From Himantopus leucocephalus (taxonomy: Eukaryota; Chordata; Aves; Charadriiformes; Recurvirostridae), in NCBI GenBank assembly GCA_003993805.1, contig RSEF01000031.1:52653232-52717231 (forward strand): a stretch of 64,000 bases of DNA. The letters run 5' to 3'. The notes beneath the pieces are model-generated. The model did not search any database. It was given only the letters and a program-made list of their open reading frames with translations, and was not told the DNA's origin. Of the stretch, positions 50,947-62,310 are shown one piece after another (the first letter of the stretch is position 1; the number at the start of each line of letters is the position of its first letter). The position numbers and the translations under genes are program-made.

Positions 50947-51369
50947 TCAGCCTAATTAAATAGGATTCCTTCTGTTTTCTTAGTCTGTTGAAAAGTCTTG
51001 GGAATACTTGAACTAAGTTAATTTGGTCTCATCCAAGATTTGAAACTGATTTATTTCTTCACTTGCCTTACAGATTAACATCAGGCTTCAAAGTAATTTC
51101 CTACTCAAGTGTCTTTATGCTGTGCATAGGATCCAGCTTTTTCTGCATTTTAATGGTCTGCAAGGACTCTTTCAAGGAAGCAAGGGAAAGGAGGAGAGCT
51201 GCAGATGAGCCAGGACAGACCCATGCATAGTCCCAAAACCAGGTGTGGCATTGGTCCCTGTGCCAAATCCAAGGTGGCAGAGGTTTCTCAGAACACAGCA
51301 ATTACAGTCCACAGGCTTTGGCTCTGAGTTTGTGTTAACAAGTAGTTCACCTACAGGAGACTTGCTCCT

Positions 51370-51450
51370 TGAGCAGCACACATGCAGGTGCTGACTGTTC
51401 TTATGACAGCTGTGATATATGGCACTATTAGCGGCATGTTCATCACATAG
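51370..51450 (-). pseudogene. possible gag zinc-knuckle remnant
   Basis: A minus-strand frame (51172-51492) contains CDEHAANSAIYHSC followed by HKNSQHLHVCC. The Cys/His spacing is close to, but not exactly, two adjacent CCHC knuckles; one Cys position is Tyr. Its place upstream of the reverse-transcriptase remnant in the same orientation is what makes it plausible. By itself it would not be convincing. Confidence 0.35.
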
Positions 51451-51480
51451 ATGTCTGGGGATGGGCAGAGACACTTGACC

Positions 51481-54400
51481 CTCAGGCCACACAGGTTTCT
51501 CCTGAGATCTTGTAGATCTTTCACTGCTTTAGCTTTCAGGTCTTCCTCTGCAGTGCCATAACTGCTGGCGTGCATTGCTTTTGTTCTTCCATGGGTAATG
51601 TGCTGCATTGGGTAGGTGTACGCTCTTGGCAATGCAGATAGAAGTGAAGCAGCTTTTGAAATTGCCGGAAAAAAACTTTCCATCATCCAAAGTTATGTCA
51701 ACTCCTACTCCAATATGCATTGGTGTCACTTATTAATTGCCCACACTTCTCCTACTGAGGATAACATGCTGCAGAGGCCCTAGATGGTTAGGACTGGAGA
51801 AATCATGTAAACCTACAGGGGAGAAAAGTTGAGTATGGGTTTCTGGCATTCAAACTGAAAGGTACGGCTGCTGAGCAGTGCTGTCCTCGCCTACTTGTGT
51901 AACTTACTTCTGCTGAATCTTTAATTTCCTATGTGTAGCAGCATCCCGTGGTTATAGATGTGGCAGACAACATGCAAATATGGAGTACAGAGAAAGAAAT
52001 TATCTAAAGAACTCAAAATTTAAGTGATTTATGCTTAAAATCCAAGAAGTAGGAAGAGGTAGGACTACGTAGTTTTCTCTAACATGCAGAGCCATGTGAA
52101 TATCATGAAACAATAAATGAAACATGGCACTGAATTTTCTGGTCACAAAAAAATATCTGCCGGGTATTTTTGATCAAGAACAGAAGATGAAATTTATTGT
52201 ATTTGCATTTTACCTGTAAAGAGACAGAACTGGGCTGATCAAAAGCAGTAACTACTACAAATCTTTCAATTTCTTGACAAAACATGAGTATTTCTATTCT
52301 TTTAGATGCAAATCCTAATAAATAATGAATAATATTGGTAATAATGGTCTAATTTATCCATTTAAGGAAACCCATTATAAATGTAAACAATAGTGCAATT
52401 CAACATTTATGAAGTCCTTGTTTTCTTTTCCTATGGAATTTATTTAACAAACATCACTAGAACCATCCATTATTTATCATATTTTAAAGTTTAATGAATA
52501 TGGATATGAAAATTGTTAAAAATTGAAATACAGAAAATGTCTCATTATCTTGTTGATGAATCTGGCCTGCAAGTTCAAATCCACAAGTGAAAATGAGTTG
52601 GCTGGTCTAAGCCACAGATTATTTGTCTACTAAATAGTTCAAAGTATTGATTCTTCACAGCCAGCAAAGAGATGTCTTGAAAAAAGTAATATATTCCAAA
52701 GTCAAGACTGTGAAACGTACTAATTGTGAGAAGAAAATTAGTTTAAAGAAATGAACTAACATGAACCTTTGCCCAAAATCCCATGCAAAGTGCATTAAAA
52801 TTGAACCAGGTAAAGTGAGGCATTTTATCTGTACATTTCTGTGTGCTTCTGTAACTCATTGCTTATGTGGACAGGATGAGTCAGTAGAAAATTAGATCTG
52901 AAAAAGCCAAACAACATCTCTTATTTCCAATGTGGTCAGAGCCGGGATTTTTCAAAGGGAAAAGACTTTACACTTTGCTTTTCTGAGATTTGATGGTAGA
53001 GTTCAAGGGCAAAAAATGCCAGCTAATCTTTGGAAGTTTGCTTTTCAAACCAAATTGTCAGCTGAGCAATTTGAGGACATTTACCACAAATAAATTATGT
53101 TTGGCTGGTCATTGCAGCATTTAAAGACAAATTTAAGCTCTAGTCTTCCTATAACTCTTTTCAAAATATGTTAGAGAGAAACTAATTAAAAAATCAGACT
53201 GAATTTTTATTTTTTCCATAATTGGACCTGGTGACAAGATATTCTTTTCCTGCAACAGATTTATTGTTTCCAGTGTCTATGAAATCCACATTATTAGAAG
53301 GTGGTCGGTTTTTTTTTAAAACAAATATTCTGTACAATAGTCTTGCAATTTTGGATGGTGTCAGAACACAGGAGGAAAACGAGGCACAGGAGTCTACAAG
53401 AGGCTCCAATCACTGCACCTAAGAATAAAGAAACAGACAATTGTAAAAGAATAAAAATTATTCTAACAAGAAAGTGTTGAAAAATAAAAGGCACCGTACA
53501 GCCTACAGTTCTTGCCAGGAAACCATCTATCAGGAGACTACTAAAGAGGTATCATTTTTGGGAGTTTGCCAATGGGACCTGATGATATGCCAAAACAGGT
53601 GTCTTAACATTAGGACAAAAGATAAAAGCTCAGACACTTCAATAGTTTTCATCACTGGAAGCTGAGGAGCAAGAGTCCGCTCCTAAGAGAGGAGTTATCC
53701 TTCTTTCCCTTGGCAGAAGGATACAGGAAGAACAGAAGGATACAACACATATATTTTAATCCATGTGAAACCAGATCAGAGCAACATTAAACCCTGAACC
53801 ACTGTCTTCGGAAGGGTTGTCACTGGGATGCTAAAAAGATTATTTTAAAGCCTACACTTATTTAGCTTACCCCTCCAAATGCAATGAAATATCATCCAGC
53901 AATTTGTTTTTTTGTTGTTGTTTTTGTTTTTGTGATTATACTAATGAGCTCCCGAGTTTGCAACACAGAGGATGACTTCAGGTCTGTGGCTCAAAAGCTC
54001 TGGCTGTGCCTGGGTTGCCAGGTGGTTGCCTTCTGCCGCTTGGTCTGGTTTTCCAGCCCAAATCAGCACACTTCTGCTCTGTGCATCCACATTTCCTACA
54101 GAAACCTGAATGTATCTACGGGGGCTGCCAGGAGGAGGGTACATGCCTGAATCCTGTTATCGTGTGAGCTGACACGTGTCCACGTGCTACCAGACCTGGG
54201 AGGCACTCGTGGACTTATCTCATGTGTCTGAGGTCTCGGAGTCATGATATTTTCCTACTTTGCCAGTGTGCTAGTGTATGTTCACAAGCACTTGTAAGGC
54301 TCACGTATGCTACAGTAATAGGCCTTAAAAATAGACAAAAGGCAGATTTATAAGCTGCTCATCAAAGAAATGGTCAAACAATTTTTGACTTCTCTAAATT

Positions 54401-55245
54401 GCTCTACTCTTCTTTGTAAAAGAATAATTTTTAGTGGTGCAGATTGGCAAAAGTCTTAGACAGTAGTGACGTTTACCGATTTGTTTGACTGTGGAATAGC
54501 CTATATCACCTACGAACAATTGCATATCCACTTCATACCCAGTCCACTGAGGTGAAGTAATTCACAGGAAGACATAAGTAGACTAGGACAAATTCAAGGT
54601 AGATCTTTCCTCACAGATCCCTCTATGCTCCTTCCACTCCCACATTGGAAGGAACATCTGTCTATTTGATCTGAAACAGTATCTTATAGCTCTTTTAGTG
54701 AGTAAGACTACAAATTTTGATTAATTCACCAGCGTCTCTGTTTAACTTTTTCTAACAAGGTAGGTGACTGTCTACTGTAATCATCATTACAAGGTTGGAA
54801 TAATGGTGGCATATATCTTTGGTCTCCACCCAAATGCAGCATGTTTTGGTATCAAGGCTTCTTAATTAAAAGGATATTCAGTGACAAGCAAACTAACAGC
54901 ACTTCACATTAAGCTGAATTATAATACCCAAACACTTTATTGTATTTCTGCCAGTTCCAGTAACTCTATAATTGCATCCGCATTCTGACATGCTTCTGCT
55001 GATATCACAAATGCATTGTGGCATCTGAGTCAGAATCACACCCCTCATTTTGCTAAGCTGGAAACAAAAGGATAGCGCATGGAGAAAATACTGGCTTTAA
55101 ATGCTGAGTAAATATTGCTGGGTAAAGCATCACTGCGCAATAAAGAACATGCATCTGCAAAATGCCAAGTGAACAACCAGCCTGCAAGACGGGGTCTGAA
55201 TACCCGAAGGCGCTGATCGTTCTTAACCAACTTCATGTCTCCATA
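51481..55245. other. unique non-coding sequence
   Basis: No gene is supported. Minus-strand frames at 51351-51729 may extend the retrotransposon fossil into gag, but no conserved block could be recognised. A TTG/T-rich low-complexity stretch lies at about 53907-53932. Confidence 0.5.
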
Positions 55246-55850
55246 TCATAAAATCATAGAATGCTTTGGGTTGGAAGGGACCTTAAAAATCATCTTGTTG
55301 CACCCTCCCTGCCCTGGGCAGGGACACCTCCCACCAGCCCAGGTTGCTCCAAGCCCCGTCCAACCTGGCCTTGAACACCTCCAGGGATGGGGCAGCCACA
55401 GCTTCTCGGGGCAACCTGCCACAGGGGATCACCACCCTCAGAGTGAAAAAATTTTTCCTAATATCTCACGTAAATCTCCCCTCTTCCAGTTTAAAACTAT
55501 TCCCCCTTGTCCTGTGGGTCCCCTCCCTGATCAAGAGTCCCTCCCCAGCTTTCCCGTAGCCNNNNNNNNNNNNNNNNNNNNNNNNNNNNNNNNNNNNNNN
55601 NNNNNNNNNNNNNNNNNNNNNNNNNNNNNNNNNNNNNNNNNNNNNNNNNNNNNNNNNNNNNGGACCTTGCACTTGGCCTTGTTGAACTTCATGATGTTCA
55701 CACATGCCCATCTCTCCAGCCTGTCCAGGTCCCTCTGGATGACATCTCTTCCCTCTGGTGTGCCAACTGCTGTACACAACTTGGTGTCAGCAAATTTGCT
55801 GAGGGTGCACTTGATCCCAACATCCACGTCACCAACGAAGACGTTAAATA
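55246..55850 (-). mobile_element. CR1 LINE, 3'-UTR and C-terminal ORF2 fragment, interrupted by a gap
   Basis: The 3' end is at the left (TCATAAAATCATAGAATGC, then TTTGGGTTGGAAGGGACC), followed by CCTGGCCTTGAACACCTCCAGGG and the AAAATTTTTCCTAATATC block. Beyond the assembly gap the minus strand encodes the CR1 reverse-transcriptase end: [28 protein letters not shown] and FNKAKCKV. The catalytic motif expected as F/Y-A-D-D reads FADT, meaning one Asp codon has been deleted in frame. The element is therefore dead and 5'-truncated near 55850. The 207-codon plus-strand frame across it is antisense and includes gap bases. Confidence 0.95.
55562..55661. other. 100-base assembly gap
   Basis: Exactly 100 N, the usual placeholder for a gap of unknown size. 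It falls inside the CR1 between its 3'-UTR and its ORF2 end, so the true length of this CR1 is unknown. Confidence 0.98.
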
Positions 55851-57422
55851 GTGTATGACAGTTAAATATCACAAGTTACAACCTTCTGCCCTTCTTTGCC
55901 CAAAGTCACATCCCTTCCCTTGTGGCTTTCCCCTGCTTTTTCCTCCTGCACCACGCACCCTCACCCCCGTCTTTCCTCGGGCTGCCACCACCCGTGATAC
56001 CCAACATCTGGCCGCTGATGCTGCCGTTGTCCTGCATGCCAGTGGGGACACAGCTGGCCGGTGGTTTGCCTTGGCAGGAGGGGGTCACCTGCGGTACGCC
56101 CAACTGCTGTGCAGGTGTACCAACCGCAGGATGGCAGGGGACCCGTTCTCTCAGAAATTTCTACCAAAGGTGCCCAGGCTCCAGGAGAAAGGTACGGCGT
56201 CCCCATCCTTCCTCCCAGCATTTTCTGCTGGCTGCTGTTTTCTGCTTTTTTTCACTTTATTTTTCACTTTTCTCCTGAAATGGCTTTGTTTCTTTTAAAA
56301 GGGCAATTGTTGGATAGTTAATGGTGGCATTAACAGCTCAAGAGGAAAATGGGAGAGAAAGCGGAGAGGGGGTGCTGGGCAGAAGAAGAAACACTGATGG
56401 CAAGGCCACAGAAAATTACTGGTAAGTGGTGTCTGGGTTTGACCTACAGATCAGGTATATAGAGCACTTTTTCTTAGAGAAAGGAATGATAGCTACTTAC
56501 CAAAACTCTGTCAGTTGTAAGTCTCTTATGTTGGGTATAAAAGCCTGGCTGCGGAGAAAGACCACTTATCTTTTACTCGCGACAGTCCAAAAAAGAAATG
56601 GCAGCTCGCAAGAACACCTCTTCAGTTTTTACTGCTAGCTGGATCAGCCTCATAAATGCCTAAACTCATATATAAAAATGTTAATGTTTTCCAATTGCTA
56701 TTCTGAATTTATATTTATTGCAATACAAGGTATCCATTAGCACATCTATCACTGGTAAATTTGTTACTGCTTCAAATATACAGTACATAACGTTGCAGCA
56801 ATTTCATTTTACAAGCTAATAATGTACTGTAATGTAGCTTACAATATCATGTAGATGTATTTGATTAGGGAGGTTCAACAGTCAGTCAGGTTGAATAGTG
56901 GATTATACGAGAATCAAGTTTTTAACTTATTTACTGTACAAATGAACAGCTTTGGTGCACATTAAATGTGTTAATTTAACAGGTGTGTCGTTTTATTTCC
57001 TCAAATATTCGTCGAAGAGGAACAAATGTTATTTTGACTCAAACTGAAGCACAGTAGACCTAGAATGTTTTTGACACTTGATGTGTTTATCCTTTAAAAG
57101 AAAGTCATAATTGTATTTAATTGTTTTCTAAATTTACTTAACTGCTGCATTCCACTGGCTGCAGTAACTTCCCGAGAGCAGGAGATGTAACTAAAATATG
57201 TTTTCCTGAAATGTTATAAAAATACAGAAATAGGCCTTTTTTTCAAACAAACCCAAGCTTCAAACACACACTGCCTAGGAGATGATTTTCTGGAAAAGTT
57301 TTGCACTTTGTTGAAAAAAGTGGTGTCACCCTTCCTACGTGGTTTTACCGAAACTTACAGCTGTGCGCTGTGCAGGTTGGCAATGTCTGCTGTGCCACCT
57401 GCAAGGCACAGGGTGCCTTGAG
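55851..57422. other. unique sequence, GC-richer at its left end
   Basis: From about 55870 to 56230 the sequence is GC-rich with scattered CpGs and gives overlapping frames of 60-147 codons on both strands, none recognisable. From 56300 on it is AT-rich and unique. It separates two minus-strand CR1 fragments. Confidence 0.5.
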
Positions 57423-57688
57423 TCATAGAATCATAGAATTGTTGAGGTTGGAAGGGACCTTTAAGATCATCTAGTCCAACCATTAACCTAACCTGACAAA
57501 ACCACATCTAAACCATATCCCCAAGTACCACCTCTGCCCTTTCTTTAAACACCTCCAGGGATGGCGAATCCACCCCCTCCCTGGGCAGCCTATTCCAATG
57601 TTGAATCACCCTTTCAGTGAAAAAATTTTTCCTAATATCCTACCGAAACCTCTCCTGGCTTAACTTGAACCCACTACCTCTCGTCCTC
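57423..57688 (-). mobile_element. CR1 LINE, 3' fragment
   Basis: Two octamer copies (TCATAGAATCATAGAATTG) mark the 3' end at the left, followed by AGGTTGGAAGGGACCTTTAAG, ATCATCTAGTCCAACC, the AAACACCTCCAGGGATGGCG block, CCTGGGCAGCCTATTCCAATG, AAAAATTTTTCCTAATATCC and a block ending CTACCTCTCGTCCT. It is 5'-truncated near 57688. No coding region is present. Confidence 0.95.
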
Positions 57689-58921
57689 ACGCAACTCTTC
57701 TTTCTGCAGGTCCCCTTGGATGGGAGTGTGACACCTCCAGTGGACTGAAAGGTAGGGTGGGATTGGTATGAATTAATATTTGGCTTCCTATTCCACCAAC
57801 CATTGCACCATGAAAAAAAAAACCAGGGCTGTGTTTTAAGAAAGGCTCCTACCAGGATTTCAAAAGCATTCTTGAAAACTTGTTTTTGAAACTGTGCCTT
57901 TTTGAAAGGGCATAGGTGCGTGGAGATCAATCTGTAAATCCTCCCAGGGACTTACCTGCACCCTCTGGAGCCTGCAGCCGGTGCGTCATGTGGATCGGAG
58001 ACTGCTGTAGGCTCCTGGTCTTTACCACCCAGGTCAGAAGAGACACCATCAGATACAGCGGTGGTGCAGACCATGGCAAGACCCAAAGACTGGCTTGTGG
58101 TGGGTGAGAGGCTGATGCCTGCTTCGGTTCCTAACTCACACCAGTAGCAAGCTCATCTGGGGCAGCTCTTTTGCATGCAATCGGATAAAACATGGGAAAC
58201 ACTTTCATAAGGGTATATTTGCAGAACTGCATATAGGCAGTGATTTTTTTAAAATCATGTCCAAAGGTATTGTCTTTGGAACGCATGTTTATGTTGAGTT
58301 TTACTGCTTAGGTAACTATACTCAACTAAGAAGTCAGAAGTTATTAGGCTAAATCAATCACTGGTAAAATTCCATGCTCAACGTTGTGTTTGTACGTCCA
58401 TGAAAAATATGAAGAAGCGTTTTAGCTCCCTAATCCACTCCTGCTCCTTGCAGTACATTCCAGCTGAGAAATGGGACACAACAGGAAATAGTTTACAATT
58501 TTTTTATGTGAAAGGGGACTATAACTGTCACTTGTGTTTAGCTTATAGTTTCCCGAGTTTTGCCAGTCTTTGAGCCCATTCAGATAGGATAGCTTTTAAT
58601 TTAGCTGTCGTCATTCATAAACTACCCACATGAGTATTGCGGCAGGGAAAAATTACATGAATGACTTCTGGAAACACTGACTTCCTAAGGACTGTTATGA
58701 GAAGTAATATTACATTATATCTGCAGTCATCTTTGGTACAAGGGATCAGCGGAGAGCTAAGGGAAAGAGTTTGACACACAGAGCAGCGTTACTGGAAAGG
58801 GAAGCTAACTTATACAGTGTTAATGAAGAGAAGTATTTTTCCTTTGTCATAAATTGAAGTGACATGCGAGGGTGGCCCTTAAAAATCCTCCATTTACTCC
58901 CCCAGGGCAAAATCTCTTAAT
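57689..58921. other. unique non-coding sequence
   Basis: No gene, RNA or recognisable repeat. Confidence 0.55.
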
Positions 58922-58992
58922 GGGCTAGGTCCAATTTCACTAAAGGCGATGGAGATTCTTAATTGGCTCCAATAGGCTTTAGATCAAGGCCA
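58922..58992 (-). repeat. ancient amniote interspersed repeat remnant
   Basis: GGTCCAATTTCACTAAAGGC, CGATGGAGATTC, TTGGCTCCAATAGGCTTTAG and ATCAAGGCCAC resemble the 'tcaatggag...gacttcaataggctttagatcagg' blocks of an old sauropsid repeat. Short, diverged and not family-assigned; orientation is uncertain. Confidence 0.4.
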
Positions 58993-60211
58993 CAGAAGTT
59001 ATACGGATCAAAATATTTTCAGCAATCTAGATGGATGGCAAGAAGTGGCCGCGGTGGTAACGCTTGTGCGAACAGTTTGTGCTTTTGTTCTGCTGTTTCA
59101 CTGTGGGGAAAAACCACGTTTGTAGTTTATTTCTCTGTCCAACAGACACCTACAGCTTTCTAATGTCATGCAGAGGACACTAATGCAATATATTATGCAT
59201 GCTATCTATGTTCTGCTATGCCATTGGCTTTCACCTCGCCTCATTTGTCTATTGAGTCTAGAAGGTGGTTGAGGGGTGATGAGAAGGGAAATACCCCAAA
59301 TCTGTCAGAATTACTTAGACATGTTGATATGTTTTGAAAAAAATGAGTATTCATTGCCGTGCATTGCTTTTCCAAGGTAAATTTCTGAAGTGGCACGTGT
59401 TATATTCTTTAAATGTGCACAATGACATTGATCAGCCTCTGTTTTATTACTTTTCCAGGTACAGTATCAATAACATGTTATTAACCTATGTTCATTAAAG
59501 AGAGACATTAACATTCTCAGGAAAAAAGTACTGTATCTTCCCTGATCTACATTTTCCATTTCTGATTTTGGTTTGCATATTTATTCCATATTCCATCTGT
59601 CCTCTCTATGCTTTATTAATGTACTTTCATCATGAGATAAAACAAGTACAGTAGGAATAGACTAAGCACTGAGACTAAAGAGCACACAATCCTATCCACG
59701 GTGGAATTGTCTGCACCCACGCAGTACCGTGTGTATTTTCCTAAGTCGAGACAAGATTTTAAATGAAAATACCCAGTCTTTTCTGGATCTGATTCATGCA
59801 ATTTACTGAATGATATTCTTGTGAGTTTCCTTATCCTGTTTTACTCCTTTTTTCTGCAAAAAGAAAATAAAGGGAAAGACTTTACTTGAAAACATTGTGA
59901 CAGCTTTTATTATGGTGTTAAAAAGAAAAGGAGCTGCTGACTATTAGCCTGAATGATTAATATCCTGTACAATTTAGCCTGAGATGGGCAAACAACATAT
60001 TCTGAAATCCTTGTTTGCCTAAAGTTCTTGGACCTCTGCTATTCAATGCTGTTTTTTTTTTTTTTACATTTCATAACACAGAATAACATAACAAAGCTTC
60101 CATCTCACCATTGTAGCTCATTTCACAGAACTTCTCTGTGTAAGGAAAAATATTTTTGTATACAGCATTTTTAGAACTGTTTCCACTTAAAACATATCCC
60201 TATTGATCCAT
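58993..60211. other. unique non-coding sequence
   Basis: No gene is supported. A T-run lies at about 60051-60065. Confidence 0.55.
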
Positions 60212-60253
60212 GAAACCCCTAAAACTGTTCAGGAAACCCCTAAAACTGCTCGT
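60212..60253. repeat. tandem pair of a 21-bp unit
   Basis: GAAACCCCTAAAACTGTTCAG is followed at once by a second copy that differs only near its end (CTGCTCGT). This is a small local duplication. Confidence 0.9.
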
Positions 60254-61010
60254 GTTTCCTAATCAAAGAAAAATAATGTCACTACTGAAATAAACACCTT
60301 TTTGAACATCTCATTATCATTTCAGAAAAGAAAATGAATAGTAAATTCCGTGCTGTCTTGGCTAATTTGTAGTGTGAAGATGTCACCAGATGTTAAGTTT
60401 TCAAGTTTCTTGTTTGCAGCAACTCTTTTCGGACTTGGGCAGCAGTCGCTTGTGTGCTATAGGCCCTCTCTCTTGCTTCCAAACTCCTGTAAATTAATAA
60501 AGTAAAATGCACTTGCCTCTGCCAGTAAAACAGAAAACAAAAATAAACTCTCTGAAGGCTCCATATCCTCTGGTCTGAAATAAGAGGGAGATAAAACAAT
60601 TAATTTAATTAGGACTCAAAATAAAATCTGAAAAATATCCTCTAAGAACTTGCCCAAAGGATAAAGCACAGAAAAACAAAGAATACAATGGAGGCAACAG
60701 TTTTTTTTTTCCTCTATGTGTATCTTTGTTTTCTTTTTATGCAAAAACAAGTGATGAACTTTGGATGTACTTTAGCCTGCTCTTTTCTTCTTTTTTTTTT
60801 AGAGACTCCATCATATCCCCTGCTTCCTGTGAAGCGAACAGGGTACTGCAAATAGTCCTAATCCGAAACAACGCTGTTTTGCTCCTTTGGAGAGGGACTG
60901 AAAAACAGAAACAAACCACCACACGGTCAAAGGAAATGCAGATAAGTATGTAACAGAACGGATAGCGAATCCAATTGAAGGAATTGTCTCTTCTTCTCCT
61001 GTTCTCTTGT
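60254..61010. other. unique non-coding sequence
   Basis: No gene is supported. Short T-runs lie at about 60702-60710 and 60791-60800. Frames of 75-97 codons overlap on both strands. Confidence 0.55.
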
Positions 61011-61026
61011 ACACACACACACACAC
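61011..61026. repeat. (AC)8 microsatellite
   Basis: Eight perfect AC units preceded by TTGT and followed by TCATCTACACAC. Confidence 0.95.
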
Positions 61027-61152
61027 TCATCTACACACTTGATTTATTTGTGAATTGGTGTCTTCTAAATGTAGAATTTTGCATAGCTGAAAGGCAATTA
61101 AACAGAACAGCTTGAAGCTGCCAATCACTCCAACTACCAACAGAAGCATCCG

Positions 61153-61226
61153 CTATCAAAGCAAATAATGTAAATGTACAAAAAAAAATACATTCTATCA
61201 AAGTAAATAATGTAAACATGCAAGTA
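61153..61226. repeat. tandem duplication of a 42-bp unit
   Basis: CTATCAAAGCAAATAATGTA at 61153 recurs as CTATCAAAGTAAATAATGTA at 61195, an offset of 42 bp. The following bases (AATGTACAA and AACATGCAA) remain similar before the copies diverge. Confidence 0.88.
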
Positions 61227-62163
61227 AAAAATAAGCTTGTTTATCATCTGTCATAGGAAAGTATGCATTTTTTAGCCCTCCCCCCTCAGTATATGTCTTT
61301 TTATATTTCATTACATTAATTTGTCCATGTATCTGACATGGAAGGTAAGAAACAATAACAGAAGTTAGCTTTTCTGCACACTCTTCTGTTGGGGAAGCAT
61401 ACAACTGTTATTGCGGGTTGGTTCTTTTTTTTTTGGCTTCTGGTGTACAAATAAATTGACAGTCACAGCTTATCATCACTTAAAGATGCATGTGCATGCT
61501 GGAGTTTACTGAAACATGATTGGCTGCTACATAAATCAATCTGATAGAGATCGGTCCCATGAAAAAAAGATAAATCATTAGCCTGTGCTTTTGGAATGTA
61601 ATTCATTTTAGATAGTGATTATTGATGATTTCATTCCACTGGTACATGTACATGTCTAGACCATGTTTTTCTATAAAATGTTAAAACAGTGGAATGTGTT
61701 CATTTCAAGAAAGACCATGAAGAAATAATTATTAAACGCTTGTTATTGCAACACTCACGATGTAAAATTTTCATGCAGAAAACTTGCTTTCTTTTAAAGT
61801 CAAATTCATGGCTCTAACAGCAATTATAATTTAGCCCTCTACCTCGCATGCAGCATTTTCTTGTGTATCATCACCAGAGGTTTTTCTCCACCAGAATAAA
61901 GGTTCTGTGCAGGCACGTTCATGTGGCCTCATTATGGTGACGCTGGATTTTGCTGGTGTGCAGTATGTCAGACTCAGCCATTCACTCAAACATCCTCAAA
62001 TTGTGCTGGTTAAGCCAAACTGGCTTTGGCTTTAACCCATGTGACCAAGGGGAATTTCTTTGCTTGTGCAATGATTTGATTTCATATTAGTTGGTGGCTA
62101 AACATGTGGCTATTTTCTTTTGTACCGTGAATCATGACGATGGTAACAAAATGGACTTTGAGA
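61227..62163. other. unique non-coding sequence
   Basis: No gene or recognisable repeat. Confidence 0.55.
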
Positions 62164-62310
62164 GCATCTCATATAGACACCTAATGGTTTCTCACAGCAC
62201 CCTGGTAAAGGAGGTGAGCCATTTTGCAGACGTGGAGTATAAGCCAGAGAACGATACTGATTTATCAAGAACTCATAGCAAGTCAGTGGTAGAAGGATAT
62301 TTCTGAAACA
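62164..62310 (+). mobile_element. MIR/CORE-SINE-like ancient SINE
   Basis: Blocks in order: GCATCTCATATAG, CTCACAGCACCCTGGTAAAG (62191-62210), GAGGTGAGCCATTTTGCAGAC, AAGCCAGAGA, TGATTTATCAAGAACTCATAG, and CAAGTCAGTGGTAGAAGGAT. The order equals that of a MIR-type SINE: tctcat, ctcacaacaccctgtgagg, ccattttacaga, agagaggttaagtgacttgcccaagg, and agtggcagagc. Diverged but convincing by order of blocks. Confidence 0.8.

Larger units (their letters stand above)
49905..51480 (-). mobile_element. decayed Ty3/gypsy-type (metavirus-like) retrotransposon, internal fragment
   Basis: On the minus strand, pieces of a gag-pol region follow one another in the correct order: a possible gag zinc-knuckle remnant (about 51370-51450), reverse transcriptase (about 50359-50946), RNase H (about 50115-50330), and the segment between RNase H and integrase (about 49905-50116). 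Reading frame changes at least three times and several in-frame stops are present. The connection region between reverse transcriptase and RNase H is almost absent, so an internal deletion of roughly 100 codons is inferred. No flanking LTRs, primer-binding site, integrase core or envelope gene were recognised. The element is non-functional and old. The RNase H region points to the Ty3/gypsy lineage rather than to an avian retrovirus. Confidence 0.75.

Noticed and set aside
51351..51729. Minus-strand frames as a continuation of gag
   Set aside because: They are in the right place and orientation, but no conserved gag block could be recognised, so they were left out of the fossil's boundaries.
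55235..55858. 207-codon plus-strand frame
   Set aside because: It runs antisense through a CR1 and across 100 gap bases.
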